Shown in pieces: positions 49,120-57,401 of a DNA stretch of 64,000 nucleotides (the stretch's first letter is position 1; each line of letters starts with the position of its first letter). Below the pieces are notes generated by a model. The model was not told the DNA's origin and made no database searches. It was given only the letters and a program-made list of their open reading frames with translations. The translations under genes were made by a program, and so were the position numbers. Origin of the DNA: JAENVT01 sp039931555 (GTDB taxonomy: Bacteria > Actinomycetota > Acidimicrobiia > Acidimicrobiales > Ilumatobacteraceae); the NCBI GenBank assembly GCA_039931555.1, contig JBDTRP010000116.1:62001-126000 (forward strand), written 5' to 3'.

Positions 49120-51846
49120 ATGATCTTCGACGGCTTCGTCAACCAGCTGCCCGACTCTGACCCCGGCGAGACGCAGGAATGGCTCGATTCCCTCGACGCT
49201 GTGGTCGATGTGCACGGCAAGACCCGAGCTCGCTTCCTGCTCACCAAGTTGCTCGATCGCGCCCGGGCCACGCAGGTCAGCTTCCCCGCCACGGTCAGCA
49301 CGCCGTACGTCAACACGATCCCGCGTGAGCAAGAACCCTGGTTCCCCGGCGACGAGTACATCGAGCGTCGCATCCGGGCGTTCGTTCGTTGGAACGCGGC
49401 GGCGATGGTGGTCAGGGCCAACAAGCATGCCGATGGCATCGGTGGGCACCTGTCGACATTTGCCAGCTCGGCCAGCCTCTACGAGATCGGCTTCAACCAC
49501 TTCTTCCACGGCAAGGACAACGGCAACCCCGGAGACCACGTGTACTTCCAGGGTCACGCGACTCCCGGCATCTACGCGCGTGCGTTCATGGAGGGCCGAC
49601 TGAGCGAGGACGACCTCGACCACTTCCGCCGCGAGATCGGCCGCGACGGCCGCGGTTTGTCGAGCTACCCCCACCCGCGGCTGATGCCCGACTTCTGGGA
49701 GTACCCGACGGTCAGCATGGGCCTCGGCCCGCTCGCCGCGTTGTATCAGGCCCGATTCAACCGGTACCTGCAGAACCGCGAGATCGACGACACCAGCCAG
49801 AGCCGCATCTGGGCCTTCCTGGGCGATGGCGAGTGCGACGAGCCCGAGTCCCTCGGGGCGCTGTCGCTGGCCAGTCGCGAGAAGCTCGACAACTTGGTGT
49901 TCGTCGTCAACTGCAACCTGCAGCGACTCGACGGCCCGGTACGCGGCAACGGCAAGGTGATCCAGGAGCTCGAGGCCGTGTTCCGCGGCAACGGTTGGAA
50001 CGTGATCAAGGTCATCCTCGGGTCCAAGTGGGACGAGTTGCTGGCCAACGACAACGACGGCGTGCTGTTGAACCAGCTCAACAACACCGTCGACGGGCAG
50101 TTCCAGCGCTACACCGTCGAGAACGGCGCGTACATCCGCGACGACTTCTTCGGCCCCGATCCCCGCCTTCGCCAGATGGTCGCCCACCTCAGCGACGAAG
50201 ACCTCATGCACCTGCCACGCGGTGGTCACGACTACCGCAAGCTCTATGCGGCGTACAAGGCCGCGACCGAGAACATGGGCACCGGTGCGCCGACGGCGAT
50301 CCTGTGCAAGACGATCAAGGGCTGGACGCTCGGCCCCGACATCGAGGGCCGCAACGCCACCCACCAGATCAAGAAGATGACCAAGGATCAACTGATCGTG
50401 CTGCGCGACCGGTTGTACATGCACGACGAGATCCCCGACTCCGCCTTCGACGGTGACCTCCCGCCCTACTTCCGCCCAGCCGAGGACTCGATCGAGTACC
50501 AGTACATGATGGAGCGCCGCAAGGCCCTCGGCGGTTCGATCCCGAAGCGCACCACTCGTGCCCGCAAGCCGATGCAACTGCCCGACGACAGCGCGTTCGC
50601 CGAACTGCTCACCGGGTCGGGCACGCAGGCGGTCAGCACGACCATGGGCTTCACCCGACTGCTGCGCGGCCTGACTCGCGACAAGAAGTTCGGGCAACGC
50701 GTCGTGCCGATCATCCCCGACGAGGCTCGAACGTTCGGCATGGACTCGCTGTTCCGCGAGCTCAAGATCTACGCCTCACAGGGTCAGAAGTACGAACCGG
50801 TCGATCACGAGATGTTGCTCAGCTACGCAGAAGCAGCCAATGGCCAGATCCTCGAGGAAGGGATCACCGAGGCCGGCTCGACGGCCAGCTTCATCGCCGC
50901 CGGCACGGCCTACGCCACTCGCGGCGTACCGATGGTGCCGTTCTACACGTTCTATTCGATGTTCGGCTTCCAGCGCGTCGGCGACCTCATCTGGCAGGCG
51001 GCCGATGCGCGTACGCGTGGCTTCCTGCTCGGCGCCACCGCTGGGCGCACGACCCTGATGGGCGAGGGCCTGCAACACCAGGACGGCCACTCGTTGGTGC
51101 ACGCCTCGACCGTGCCACCGTGCCAGGCGTACGACCCGGCGTTCGCCTACGAGGTCGCCTCGATCGTGCAAGAGGGCCTGCAGCGGATGTACGGCGGCGG
51201 CAGCGACAGCCCCGACGTCTTCTACTACATCACCCTGTACAACGAGAACTACCTGATGCCGACGATGCCCGAGGGCGACCCGGCCGAGGTCCGCGCCGCG
51301 ATCATGCGCGGCCTCTACCGGTGGGCGCCGGCACCGGATGGTCCCTCGCGTCGTGCCACGTTGTTGTTCTCCGGATCCGCACAGCGAGCGGCTCGCGAGG
51401 CCGCTGCCGAGTTGGCGGAGCACTTCGACATCGGCGTCGAGCTGTGGTCGGCGACCTCGTACAAGTGCTTGCGCGAGAACGCCCTCGAGGTCGAACGATG
51501 GAACCGTCTCCATCCCGCCCAGGCGCCGCGCGTTGCCGATGTCGCCAGCCTGCTGGCCGACGCCCCCGGGCCGATCGTCGCCGTCACCGATTTCATGAAG
51601 ATCGTTCCCGAGCAGGTGGCCCGTTTCTTGCCGGGCCGCACCTTCGTGCCGCTCGGTACCGACGGGATGGGCCGGTCAGACACCCGTGAGTCGTTGCGTC
51701 GCTTCTTCGAGATCGACCTCGGTCATGTGGTGGTCGGCGTGCTGTCAGCGCTCCACGCCACCGGCGAGGTCGAAGCCGGCGAGATCGAGGCTGCCCTCGA
51801 GCGTTACGGGATCGACGCCGACGCCCACGACCCGTACCTGGTCTGA
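49120..51846 (+). CDS. aceE: Pyruvate dehydrogenase E1 component, homodimeric
   Basis: AceE-type E1 of 908 residues that decarboxylates pyruvate with thiamine diphosphate and acetylates the E2 lipoyl arm. The ThDP motif runs from GDGECDEPESLGALSLAS to NCNLQRLDGPV. Further landmarks: NHFFHGKDNGNPGDHVYFQGHATPGIYARAF near the start, EEGITEAGSTASFIAAGTAYA and GEGLQHQDGHSLV. Length is normal. It stands alone, 25 kb from the E2/E3 operon, as in other actinobacteria where AceE joins a shared E2. Confidence 0.97.
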   Translation: MIFDGFVNQLPDSDPGETQEWLDSLDAVVDVHGKTRARFLLTKLLDRARATQVSFPATVSTPYVNTIPREQEPWFPGDEYIERRIRAFVRWNAAAMVVRANKHADGIGGHLSTFASSASLYEIGFNHFFHGKDNGNPGDHVYFQGHATPGIYARAFMEGRLSEDDLDHFRREIGRDGRGLSSYPHPRLMPDFWEYPTVSMGLGPLAALYQARFNRYLQNREIDDTSQSRIWAFLGDGECDEPESLGALSLASREKLDNLVFVVNCNLQRLDGPVRGNGKVIQELEAVFRGNGWNVIKVILGSKWDELLANDNDGVLLNQLNNTVDGQFQRYTVENGAYIRDDFFGPDPRLRQMVAHLSDEDLMHLPRGGHDYRKLYAAYKAATENMGTGAPTAILCKTIKGWTLGPDIEGRNATHQIKKMTKDQLIVLRDRLYMHDEIPDSAFDGDLPPYFRPAEDSIEYQYMMERRKALGGSIPKRTTRARKPMQLPDDSAFAELLTGSGTQAVSTTMGFTRLLRGLTRDKKFGQRVVPIIPDEARTFGMDSLFRELKIYASQGQKYEPVDHEMLLSYAEAANGQILEEGITEAGSTASFIAAGTAYATRGVPMVPFYTFYSMFGFQRVGDLIWQAADARTRGFLLGATAGRTTLMGEGLQHQDGHSLVHASTVPPCQAYDPAFAYEVASIVQEGLQRMYGGGSDSPDVFYYITLYNENYLMPTMPEGDPAEVRAAIMRGLYRWAPAPDGPSRRATLLFSGSAQRAAREAAAELAEHFDIGVELWSATSYKCLRENALEVERWNRLHPAQAPRVADVASLLADAPGPIVAVTDFMKIVPEQVARFLPGRTFVPLGTDGMGRSDTRESLRRFFEIDLGHVVVGVLSALHATGEVEAGEIEAALERYGIDADAHDPYLV

Positions 51847-51848
51847 GC

Positions 51849-53879
51849 TCAGCTCCACCAACCGTTGATGTCGATGATCACCTGTGCGGAGCTCGACGAG
51901 TAGATGCAGATGGCTCCGCTCGACGACAGCGGCAACTCGGCTGCGTTGGCGACGGCGGTGGCGATCTCGTAGTTGACGTTCGATGCGGTGGGAAGATCAC
52001 CGCATGGCCAGGCGGTGATGAAGCCCCTGTCGGCGGCATCGACGACGGTGAGGTTGGCCGAGATCGCCCGAGCGGCCGCCGGTACGCCACGCACACCGGC
52101 GATCTGCACGACCAGCGTCTGGTTGGCCACCAGAGCCACGCCGTTCTGACCGGCGTTGACCTCGGTACGGTAGTTGTCGCGGGTGTCGGTGAACCGGAAC
52201 GGGGCGCTCGGGGTGAACCGGTTGGCGGCCGACGACGACGCAAAGCCGACCACATCGACGACCAGGTCGATGTGGGTGTTGGTGAACAAGCACACCGTGC
52301 CGCTCGACGACACCTGAGCCACGACCAGGTTCGGGGTGACCTTGCCGGCGGCTGGGTTGAGGCTGGATGTCGGTGGCATTGCACCGCAGGGGAACGTGGT
52401 GATGAAGGCGTCGAGCGAGGGCAGCACGCCGGTGACATTGAGGGCGACTGCTGTGGCGCTGGTGGGGACACCGGCGATGCCGACGACGCGAAGTTCGACG
52501 ATCTGTCCACCGGCGAGCCGTGCCGGTGTTCCGACGCCGAGGCGGCTATCCATGAGCCGAACGGGGGTAATCGGCATGTACCGACCGCTGGCCGACGTCG
52601 AGTAGAAGCCGCCGACATCGACGACGAGGTCGGCCGACACGCTACTGAAGACGCACAGGCGACCGCTGGTGTCGAGCGGGATGGTCGCTGCGTTCGCGAC
52701 GGTCTCGTTGGCCGAGAAGTTCAGTGTCGACACCTCGGGGCGTACAGCCGAGCAGTTCCACATCGTGAGGAAGCCGGAGCCGCCTGCGGCGGTCACCGTC
52801 ACGTTGGCCAGCACTGCCTTGGCATCGGCCGGCACGTTGCCCTGACCGGTGACCTGGATTTGGGCCACGCTCCCGGCTGCGAGGCGAGTGGCGCCCTGGC
52901 CGAGACGGGTGTCGACGATTCGGGCGGGCGCCAGTGGCGCATATCCGGTGGGCGTCGACGTGGGTAGGGCAACCGGCAACGCAGTGATCCCAGTGGCGGC
53001 GGCCTTGTCGATCGTGAAGCTCCAGCTGACACTGCGCGAGGCGGTGCTGACACCGGCGTTGTACGTGCCCTGTGCGAGAGGGTTGCGGGGCACGACGATC
53101 ACGGCGTTGTCGCCGTTGAGGATCTGCTGGGCGACACCGGTGGTGTTGGCGGCCGACAGCACGCAGACTTCGATCGGCTGCCCATCGGGACCGATCAGGG
53201 CGCCGGCAGGGCTGGTTGCGGCTTCTGGCATCATCGCGATCAGCGGCAGCCCGGCACCGCCGGTCCAGCCGCAGTAGGTCAACGGGCTCGGTGACTCGGT
53301 GACGAAGCGGTCGAGGTTGGTCGTCGTGGCGTCTCCGGGAAAGACGATCGGGGCGGCGGGGCGAGGTGCCGAGGTGAGACCGCGGATGACGTCGAGGGTG
53401 GCGCCGGAGTGCCACGTCGGGGTCGAGCTCAAGTCGCACTTGCCGAAGCCGGTCGATTGCAGGTTGGGTCGCAGCACGCCGATCGCGTGGAACGGGCCGC
53501 TCATCCACAGTTCGATGTGGCTGCGTGCGCTGGTGTTGATCTGGCTCGACACGGCCACGTCGCCGCTGTTACCGGCGGCATCACCTTCGGTTGTGTAGCC
53601 GGGGAGGCCGGGCGTCTCGTCGTGGCTGATGCCGTTGTACAGCATGTAGCAGGAGTGTGCGACCGCACCGGCCGACATCGATGCATCCTCGACAACGGGG
53701 CCGACGCCCGCCATTGCCCGGAAGTAGTTGACGGTCGTCAGCCAGCTTGCTGTCGGGGGGATGAAAGCGGGTTGGGGATTGGCTGCGACGACGCTGGACG
53801 AGATGAACGTCGCAGCGGCGAGACCGATCCCGATTCCCAGGACTGCCATTCGCTTCCTGCTCTTGTTCTGCGTGCGCAT
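51849..53879 (-). CDS. Secreted CAP-domain protein with three DTR repeat domains
   Basis: Exported protein of 676 residues. Signal peptide 1-33 (ends VVAA), then a CAP/SCP-like domain (about 40-170) with NYFRAMAGVGPVVEDASMSAGAVAHSCYML and HIELWMSGPFHAIGVLRP; a middle domain follows to about 320. The C-terminus has three DTR repeats (ARIVDTRLGQG, VRLMDSRLGVG, FRFTDTRDNYR), each with the Cys pair and ending in VVDVxG or IIDINGWW. CAP proteins are often peptidases or adhesins. Convergent with aceE, stops two bases apart. Confidence 0.87.
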   Translation of the reverse strand: MRTQNKSRKRMAVLGIGIGLAAATFISSSVVAANPQPAFIPPTASWLTTVNYFRAMAGVGPVVEDASMSAGAVAHSCYMLYNGISHDETPGLPGYTTEGDAAGNSGDVAVSSQINTSARSHIELWMSGPFHAIGVLRPNLQSTGFGKCDLSSTPTWHSGATLDVIRGLTSAPRPAAPIVFPGDATTTNLDRFVTESPSPLTYCGWTGGAGLPLIAMMPEAATSPAGALIGPDGQPIEVCVLSAANTTGVAQQILNGDNAVIVVPRNPLAQGTYNAGVSTASRSVSWSFTIDKAAATGITALPVALPTSTPTGYAPLAPARIVDTRLGQGATRLAAGSVAQIQVTGQGNVPADAKAVLANVTVTAAGGSGFLTMWNCSAVRPEVSTLNFSANETVANAATIPLDTSGRLCVFSSVSADLVVDVGGFYSTSASGRYMPITPVRLMDSRLGVGTPARLAGGQIVELRVVGIAGVPTSATAVALNVTGVLPSLDAFITTFPCGAMPPTSSLNPAAGKVTPNLVVAQVSSSGTVCLFTNTHIDLVVDVVGFASSSAANRFTPSAPFRFTDTRDNYRTEVNAGQNGVALVANQTLVVQIAGVRGVPAAARAISANLTVVDAADRGFITAWPCGDLPTASNVNYEIATAVANAAELPLSSSGAICIYSSSSAQVIIDINGWWS

Positions 53880-54070
53880 CGCTGCTTGCCTTCCTCGGGC
53901 CCCGTCCCCGACGCGTTGGTCAAACCCTTCGACTCAGGAGTCGGCCAGTGGTGAACGGGACTTGAGGGCACTTCGTCCCGATTGCGGACGCAGCGTCAGA
54001 CAACAGACGAACTCTTGACAAGGCAGTCACCTACGGCGACCCTCCCGCAGGTCAAGCGGCAAAAAGAGTG

Positions 54071-54922
54071 TCAGCGAGCGCGGCGGCGAGCGCGGATTGC
54101 CGCCGGAGCCAGGCCCAGACCAGCGAGCAGGGCTCGGGCGTGGGTGCGGCGCGGGCTCCAGCGCAGACGACGGATCGACAACCACAGCGCTCGGGTGACC
54201 GTACCGACGTCGCCGAACCGAACCGCGAAGCGCAATCGGTTGCGCTCCTGCAAATATCGGGCGGTATCGCCGAGCTGTGAAGTGGATGCACTGACGCGGT
54301 GCCACACCCGGCTGGCAGGCACGCAGCGGTAGGTCCAACCAATCTCAGCGCCGCGGAACGCGAGATCGACATCTTCGTAGTACAAGAAGTACGACTCGTC
54401 GAACCCCGCGGTTGCCTGCAGGAAAGCGGCGCGGAACAACACGGCACCGCCCGTGAATGCGTCGATCGGGCGATCGATGGCGAAACCTGGTCCGTCGATC
54501 TCGTTGTACCCGACGTCGGTTCCCGCGCCATCACCTCCGATGGCAACGCCCAGACTGTTGATGCGCGGCGGATCGGTTCCGGCGAGCAACAGCTTGGGTT
54601 GCACTGCCCCGCACGCGGGATCGGTGTCCAACGCTTCGACCAGCGGCCGCAACCACCCGACGTCGACCTCGATGTCGTCGTTGAGCAAGGCGACGAACGT
54701 CGCACCGAGTTCCGTGGCGCGCTGGAAGCCGGCGTTGGCGCCGCCTCCGAAGCCGAGGTTTCGGGCCGGGCGCACCAGTTCCACGTTCGAGTCGACGATT
54801 GCATGGCCCCCGTTGTCGACGACGATCACGCGGTCGGCGCCACCGGCGGCCAGCACGGAGTCGACACAGGCATCGAGCATCGCCGCCTCTGCCGAGAACG
54901 TGACGATGACGACGGCGATCAC
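54071..54922 (-). CDS. Family 2 glycosyltransferase
   Basis: GT2-type inverting glycosyltransferase of 283 residues, rhamnosyltransferase-like. GT-A motifs: VVIVTFSAEAAMLDACVDSVL, VIVVDNGG, NLGFGGGANAGFQRA, the metal-binding ALLNDDIEVDVGWL and FLYYEDVDLAFRG. No TM. GTG start at 54922. Probably extends a surface polysaccharide with the other transferases nearby. Confidence 0.92.
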   Translation of the reverse strand: MIAVVIVTFSAEAAMLDACVDSVLAAGGADRVIVVDNGGHAIVDSNVELVRPARNLGFGGGANAGFQRATELGATFVALLNDDIEVDVGWLRPLVEALDTDPACGAVQPKLLLAGTDPPRINSLGVAIGGDGAGTDVGYNEIDGPGFAIDRPIDAFTGGAVLFRAAFLQATAGFDESYFLYYEDVDLAFRGAEIGWTYRCVPASRVWHRVSASTSQLGDTARYLQERNRLRFAVRFGDVGTVTRALWLSIRRLRWSPRRTHARALLAGLGLAPAAIRARRRAR

Positions 54923-54964
54923 CTGGCCATCAGATCACACGACGAGTTCACTAGCGTTCGTTGC

Positions 54965-55552
54965 ATGACCGGAACCATGTTCATCACGGGCAACGCCGAC
55001 GCCGATCAACTCCTCAACACCGACGGCACCGCCGTGCTGATCGGCATGTTGCTGGATCAACAGGTGCCGATGGAATGGGCGTTCACCGGCCCGGCAACGC
55101 TGCACGATCGACTCGGCCATCTCGACGCTTCGAAGATCGCAGCGATGGATCAAGAGGCGTTCGTCGCCGTGTGCTGTGCGAAGCCGGCGATCCACCGCTT
55201 CCCTGCGTCGATGGGCCGCCGCATCCACGACGTCTGCACCGCGCTGGTCGAGCGCTACGGCGGCCGCGGTGATGGCGTGTGGGCCGGAGTGAAGAACGGC
55301 GGGGAGTTGTACGACCGCTTGCGCACGCTGCCCGGCTATGGCGACGAGAAGGCCAAGATCTTCGTGGCGATCCTCGGCAAGCGATTCGGGATTCGGCCGA
55401 AGGGTTGGCGAGAAGCAGCCGGCAAGTTCGGTGACGACTCGCCGCGCAGCGTTGCCGACATCACCGACCCCGCGTCGCTCGGCAAGGTCCGCGAGTGGAA
55501 GAAGGCAGCCAAGGCGGCCAAGAAGGACAAGCAGGATCGACCGGTCGGCTGA
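54965..55552 (+). CDS. HhH-GPD type base-excision repair protein
   Basis: A 195-residue member of the uncharacterised actinobacterial HhH-GPD family (TIGR03252-like). Helix-hairpin-helix motif LPGYGDEKAKIFVAILGKRFG is clear; DQQVPMEWAF near residue 30 matches the family start. No Fe-S Cys cluster. The C-terminus is Lys-rich. TAGCGT (54952-54957) seven bases before ATG suggests a leaderless start. Substrate lesion unknown. Confidence 0.88.
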   Translation: MTGTMFITGNADADQLLNTDGTAVLIGMLLDQQVPMEWAFTGPATLHDRLGHLDASKIAAMDQEAFVAVCCAKPAIHRFPASMGRRIHDVCTALVERYGGRGDGVWAGVKNGGELYDRLRTLPGYGDEKAKIFVAILGKRFGIRPKGWREAAGKFGDDSPRSVADITDPASLGKVREWKKAAKAAKKDKQDRPVG

Positions 55553-55555
55553 GCC

Positions 55556-55885
55556 CTACGGCACCACGATGTCGCTCGACACCGGCGGGAAGGCAACGTC
55601 GGCCGTACCAGCGGGCACCAGCGGGAGGTCGACCGTCGCCGGAGCGGTGCCAGGCGAGACAGCAGGACCGAGCGTCGTCACCACCTGCGCCGGAGCCTGG
55701 ATGACTCCGATCGTCGGCGGGGTCTTCGTGTTCGTGTCCCGGTCGTCGTCAGAGCGCGAGAAGCCATATGCAACCAGCGCGCCGGCGACGAGCACGCCCG
55801 CCGTCACGGCGATCAGTGTCGTGCGGGAACGGCGTTTCGCCTCGGGTGATCCGGGTGATTCGGTCGGTTCGGTCGGTTCCACCAC
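55556..55885 (-). CDS. Small single-pass membrane protein
   Basis: A 109-residue protein: short charged N-terminus (EPTEPTESPGSPEAKRRSR), one TM helix (TTLIAVTAGVLVAGALVAYGF) and an extracellular Thr/Pro/Val-rich tail. GTG 55885 is supported by a minus-strand -10 TAAGGT (complement of 55893-55898) seven bases upstream; the frame stays open much further but only as antisense of the next gene. Function unknown. Confidence 0.62.
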   Translation of the reverse strand: MVEPTEPTESPGSPEAKRRSRTTLIAVTAGVLVAGALVAYGFSRSDDDRDTNTKTPPTIGVIQAPAQVVTTLGPAVSPGTAPATVDLPLVPAGTADVAFPPVSSDIVVP

Positions 55886-55903
55886 GACCACGACCTTACC
55901 GAG

Positions 55904-57319
55904 GTGAGCCGCTCCGGCGGCGATGGACGGCCGCTGATCTGGTCGGCGGCGGCAACTGCCTTCACCATCATCGGGTGCACCTGGGCCTTTTCGATCGCTC
56001 GGTACGGCGGGCCCGACGAACCGGCCCACGTCATCCGCGCGGCCGCGGCTGCGCACGGCGACCTCCGGGGCAAGCCGGTCGACGGGCTCGAGCCGGGGTA
56101 TCGACAGGTCTCGGTGCCGGTCGCACTTGCTTCGGGTGATCCGGCCTGCTTCCGGCATGCGGAGAACACCGACGCCTCGTGTTCGGTCGCCGCGCACAAC
56201 GCCCGCGAGATCGAGGCGGCGACATCGGCAGGCGGTTCGCCGCCGTGGTACTACGTGATGGTCGGCTTGGTGGCCCGGCTGTTGTCGAACGGCCGCCGAG
56301 TATTGGCCTACCGGATGGCGTCCGTGCTGCTGTGCGCCGGCGTCCTCGGTTACGCCCTGGCGCGTGCACGGCGGTACGGCGGCGCGGCGTGGCTGCTCGT
56401 CTCGCTGACGCCGTCGGCGTGGTTTCTGATGGGCGTGGTCGGCACCAGCGGTATCGAGATCGCTCTCGTCGCGCTGGCGCTCGTCGAGGCGGTCGGTCGC
56501 TTCCACAGCGTCGGTCACGATGCGTCGTTGGCGCGCGTCGCCGTTCCGCTCGGGATCTGTCTGTTGTTGCGTCCGGCCGCGTTCGTCGACATCGCCGTCG
56601 TGGCATTGGTCGTCGCGCCGACGTTGTCGCGTCCCCTCGGCTGGCGGCGGGTGGCGACCATCACATCGCCCGTCGCCGTCGCCGGCATCGCCACGCTCGC
56701 CTGGGGCCGATGGGTCGACCTCGTCGTCAGCGATCGCCGAACGGCTGACACCGACTCGCTGATCACCGCCGTTCGCCGCTCGGTGGAGGGGATTCCGTTG
56801 ACCGCGCACCAGACCGTCGGAGCGTTGGGGTGGAACGAGTTCTACGCGCCACCGGCCGCACAACTCGCCTGGATCGTTGGGTTGTGCGCTGCCGTGTACT
56901 GGGTCGCAACCCATTCACCCGATCGTTGGTGGCATGCACGATGGATCGTCGCTGCGGTGCTGCTGCCCACGATCGTCGAGGTCGTCGGTCACCGCCGCAT
57001 CGGGGAGATCTGGCAGGGCCGGTACTCCATCTCGTTCGCGATGGGTGGCGTCTTGATCGCCGCCGCGCGTTGTGTGCCTCGACGTTGGGTGATGCGAGTG
57101 ATCGTGATCGCTGCCGCGGGAGCAGAGGTGTTGACGTTGTGGCACACGCTGCGCCGCTACATGGTCGGCCTCGACGGCTCACTCACGCTGCGTCATGCCG
57201 CGTGGCACCCACCCTTGAACCCGTGGCTGCTGCTCGCAGTGAACGCCGCCGCCATCGCCTGGCTCGGTGCCGTGGCACTCAGTCCACCGGCCGAACCCGG
57301 TCGGGCGCGATTCCGGTAG
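55904..57319 (+). CDS. DUF2142 family multi-pass membrane protein
   Basis: A 471-residue membrane protein with about ten TM helices. Early loop YGGPDEPAHVIRAAAAAHGDL matches the DUF2142 signature, a family with GT-C glycosyltransferase-like topology; the acidic pair DE in that first loop is the expected catalytic site in GT-C enzymes. Likely transfers sugars to lipid-linked or surface glycans. The last codons and the TAG stop lie inside a repeat element beginning at 57299. Confidence 0.82.
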   Translation: MSRSGGDGRPLIWSAAATAFTIIGCTWAFSIARYGGPDEPAHVIRAAAAAHGDLRGKPVDGLEPGYRQVSVPVALASGDPACFRHAENTDASCSVAAHNAREIEAATSAGGSPPWYYVMVGLVARLLSNGRRVLAYRMASVLLCAGVLGYALARARRYGGAAWLLVSLTPSAWFLMGVVGTSGIEIALVALALVEAVGRFHSVGHDASLARVAVPLGICLLLRPAAFVDIAVVALVVAPTLSRPLGWRRVATITSPVAVAGIATLAWGRWVDLVVSDRRTADTDSLITAVRRSVEGIPLTAHQTVGALGWNEFYAPPAAQLAWIVGLCAAVYWVATHSPDRWWHARWIVAAVLLPTIVEVVGHRRIGEIWQGRYSISFAMGGVLIAAARCVPRRWVMRVIVIAAAGAEVLTLWHTLRRYMVGLDGSLTLRHAAWHPPLNPWLLLAVNAAAIAWLGAVALSPPAEPGRARFR

Positions 57320-57395
57320 GCGGAGTACTCACACCGCGCCCGATGGACCTGGTCGGGCGCGAGAACGGAACCCGCCGTACCGATCTCGCGCCCGA
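57299..57395. repeat. Double palindromic element between convergent genes
   Basis: First hairpin: TCGGGCGCG (57301-57309) with CGCGCCCGA (57334-57342). Second: TCGGGCGCGAGA (57353-57364) with TCTCGCGCCCGA (57384-57395), perfect 12 bp. The first 20 bases equal the reverse complement of 25385-25404. It sits just before the stop of the opposite gene and likely terminates transcription from both sides. Confidence 0.8.
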
Positions 57396-57401
57396 TGGGA
57401 C

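Noticed and set aside
55886..56914. Long minus-strand extension of the small membrane protein at 55556
   Set aside because: The upstream part is antisense to the DUF2142 gene and is charged, low-complexity sequence; a leaderless promoter fits the shorter start at 55885.
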